A stretch of DNA of 5,240 nt from Nitrospinae bacterium RIFCSPLOWO2_12_FULL_45_22. Lineage in GTDB: Bacteria > 2-12-FULL-45-22. Location of the stretch: contig MHDQ01000177.1 of NCBI GenBank assembly GCA_001803565.1, positions 1 to 5,240 of the forward strand. Reading direction: 5' to 3'. Shown here piece by piece: positions 5,230-5,240 of this stretch (position 1 is the stretch's first letter; each line of letters opens with the position of its first letter). The translations under genes and the position numbers were made by a program. The notes under the pieces were generated by a model. The model was not told the origin of the DNA, searched no databases, and saw nothing but the letters and a program-made list of their open reading frames with translations.

Positions 5230-5240
5230 TTTAGGACGCA

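Overview
This window is a bacterial segment with every credible gene on the minus strand. It reads as a complete three-gene sugar ABC importer (right three-fifths) next to a scarred accessory region (left 1.4 kb). The organism cannot be fixed from the sequence. The binding protein has a lipobox signal peptide, start codons include TTG (possibly CTG), and simple intergenic repeats are frequent. An anaerobic Firmicute (Clostridia-like) or a Deltaproteobacteria-like genome would fit, with low certainty.

Right part, in transcription order: a lipoprotein substrate-binding protein of the ribose-binding type (5218 to 4289), a 281-bp gap packed with inverted repeats, a double-domain RbsA/MglA-type ATPase (4007 to 2514), then an RbsC-type permease whose start is fused to the ATPase stop (about 2508 or 2517 to 1555). 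Together they form one CUT2-class importer: the lipoprotein binds the sugar outside, the permease forms the channel, and the ATPase drives transport. No kinase, isomerase or regulator of the sugar follows; the operon ends against non-coding repeats and gene debris.

Left part: a broken C-terminal remnant of an N6-adenine (Eco57I/class I type) DNA methyltransferase occupies about 1261 to 709. It is interrupted by a 109-bp MITE-like element with 24-bp terminal inverted repeats and a 9-10 bp target duplication, and next to it by a 29-bp tandem duplication. Removing the element, one target copy and one 29-bp copy restores a continuous reading frame. Downstream lies a type II toxin-antitoxin pair: a small antitoxin with a strong Shine-Dalgarno, overlapped by a MazF/PemK-type toxin. 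The toxin 3' end overlaps the start of a second, diverged copy of the same methyltransferase tail, which runs off the left edge. The TA module is thus sandwiched between two methyltransferase tails, as expected in a decayed restriction/defence region.

Non-coding structure: an inverted-repeat unit at 1286-1434, a large imperfect hairpin at 4126-4280, a perfect 16-bp palindrome at 4083-4098 and a GAATTC-bounded repeat at 4015-4079. No RNA gene or CRISPR array is visible. I did not find a clearly new biological system; the most informative items are the restorable methyltransferase pseudogene with its MITE, the paired tails around the TA module, and the hairpin between the binding-protein and ATPase genes.
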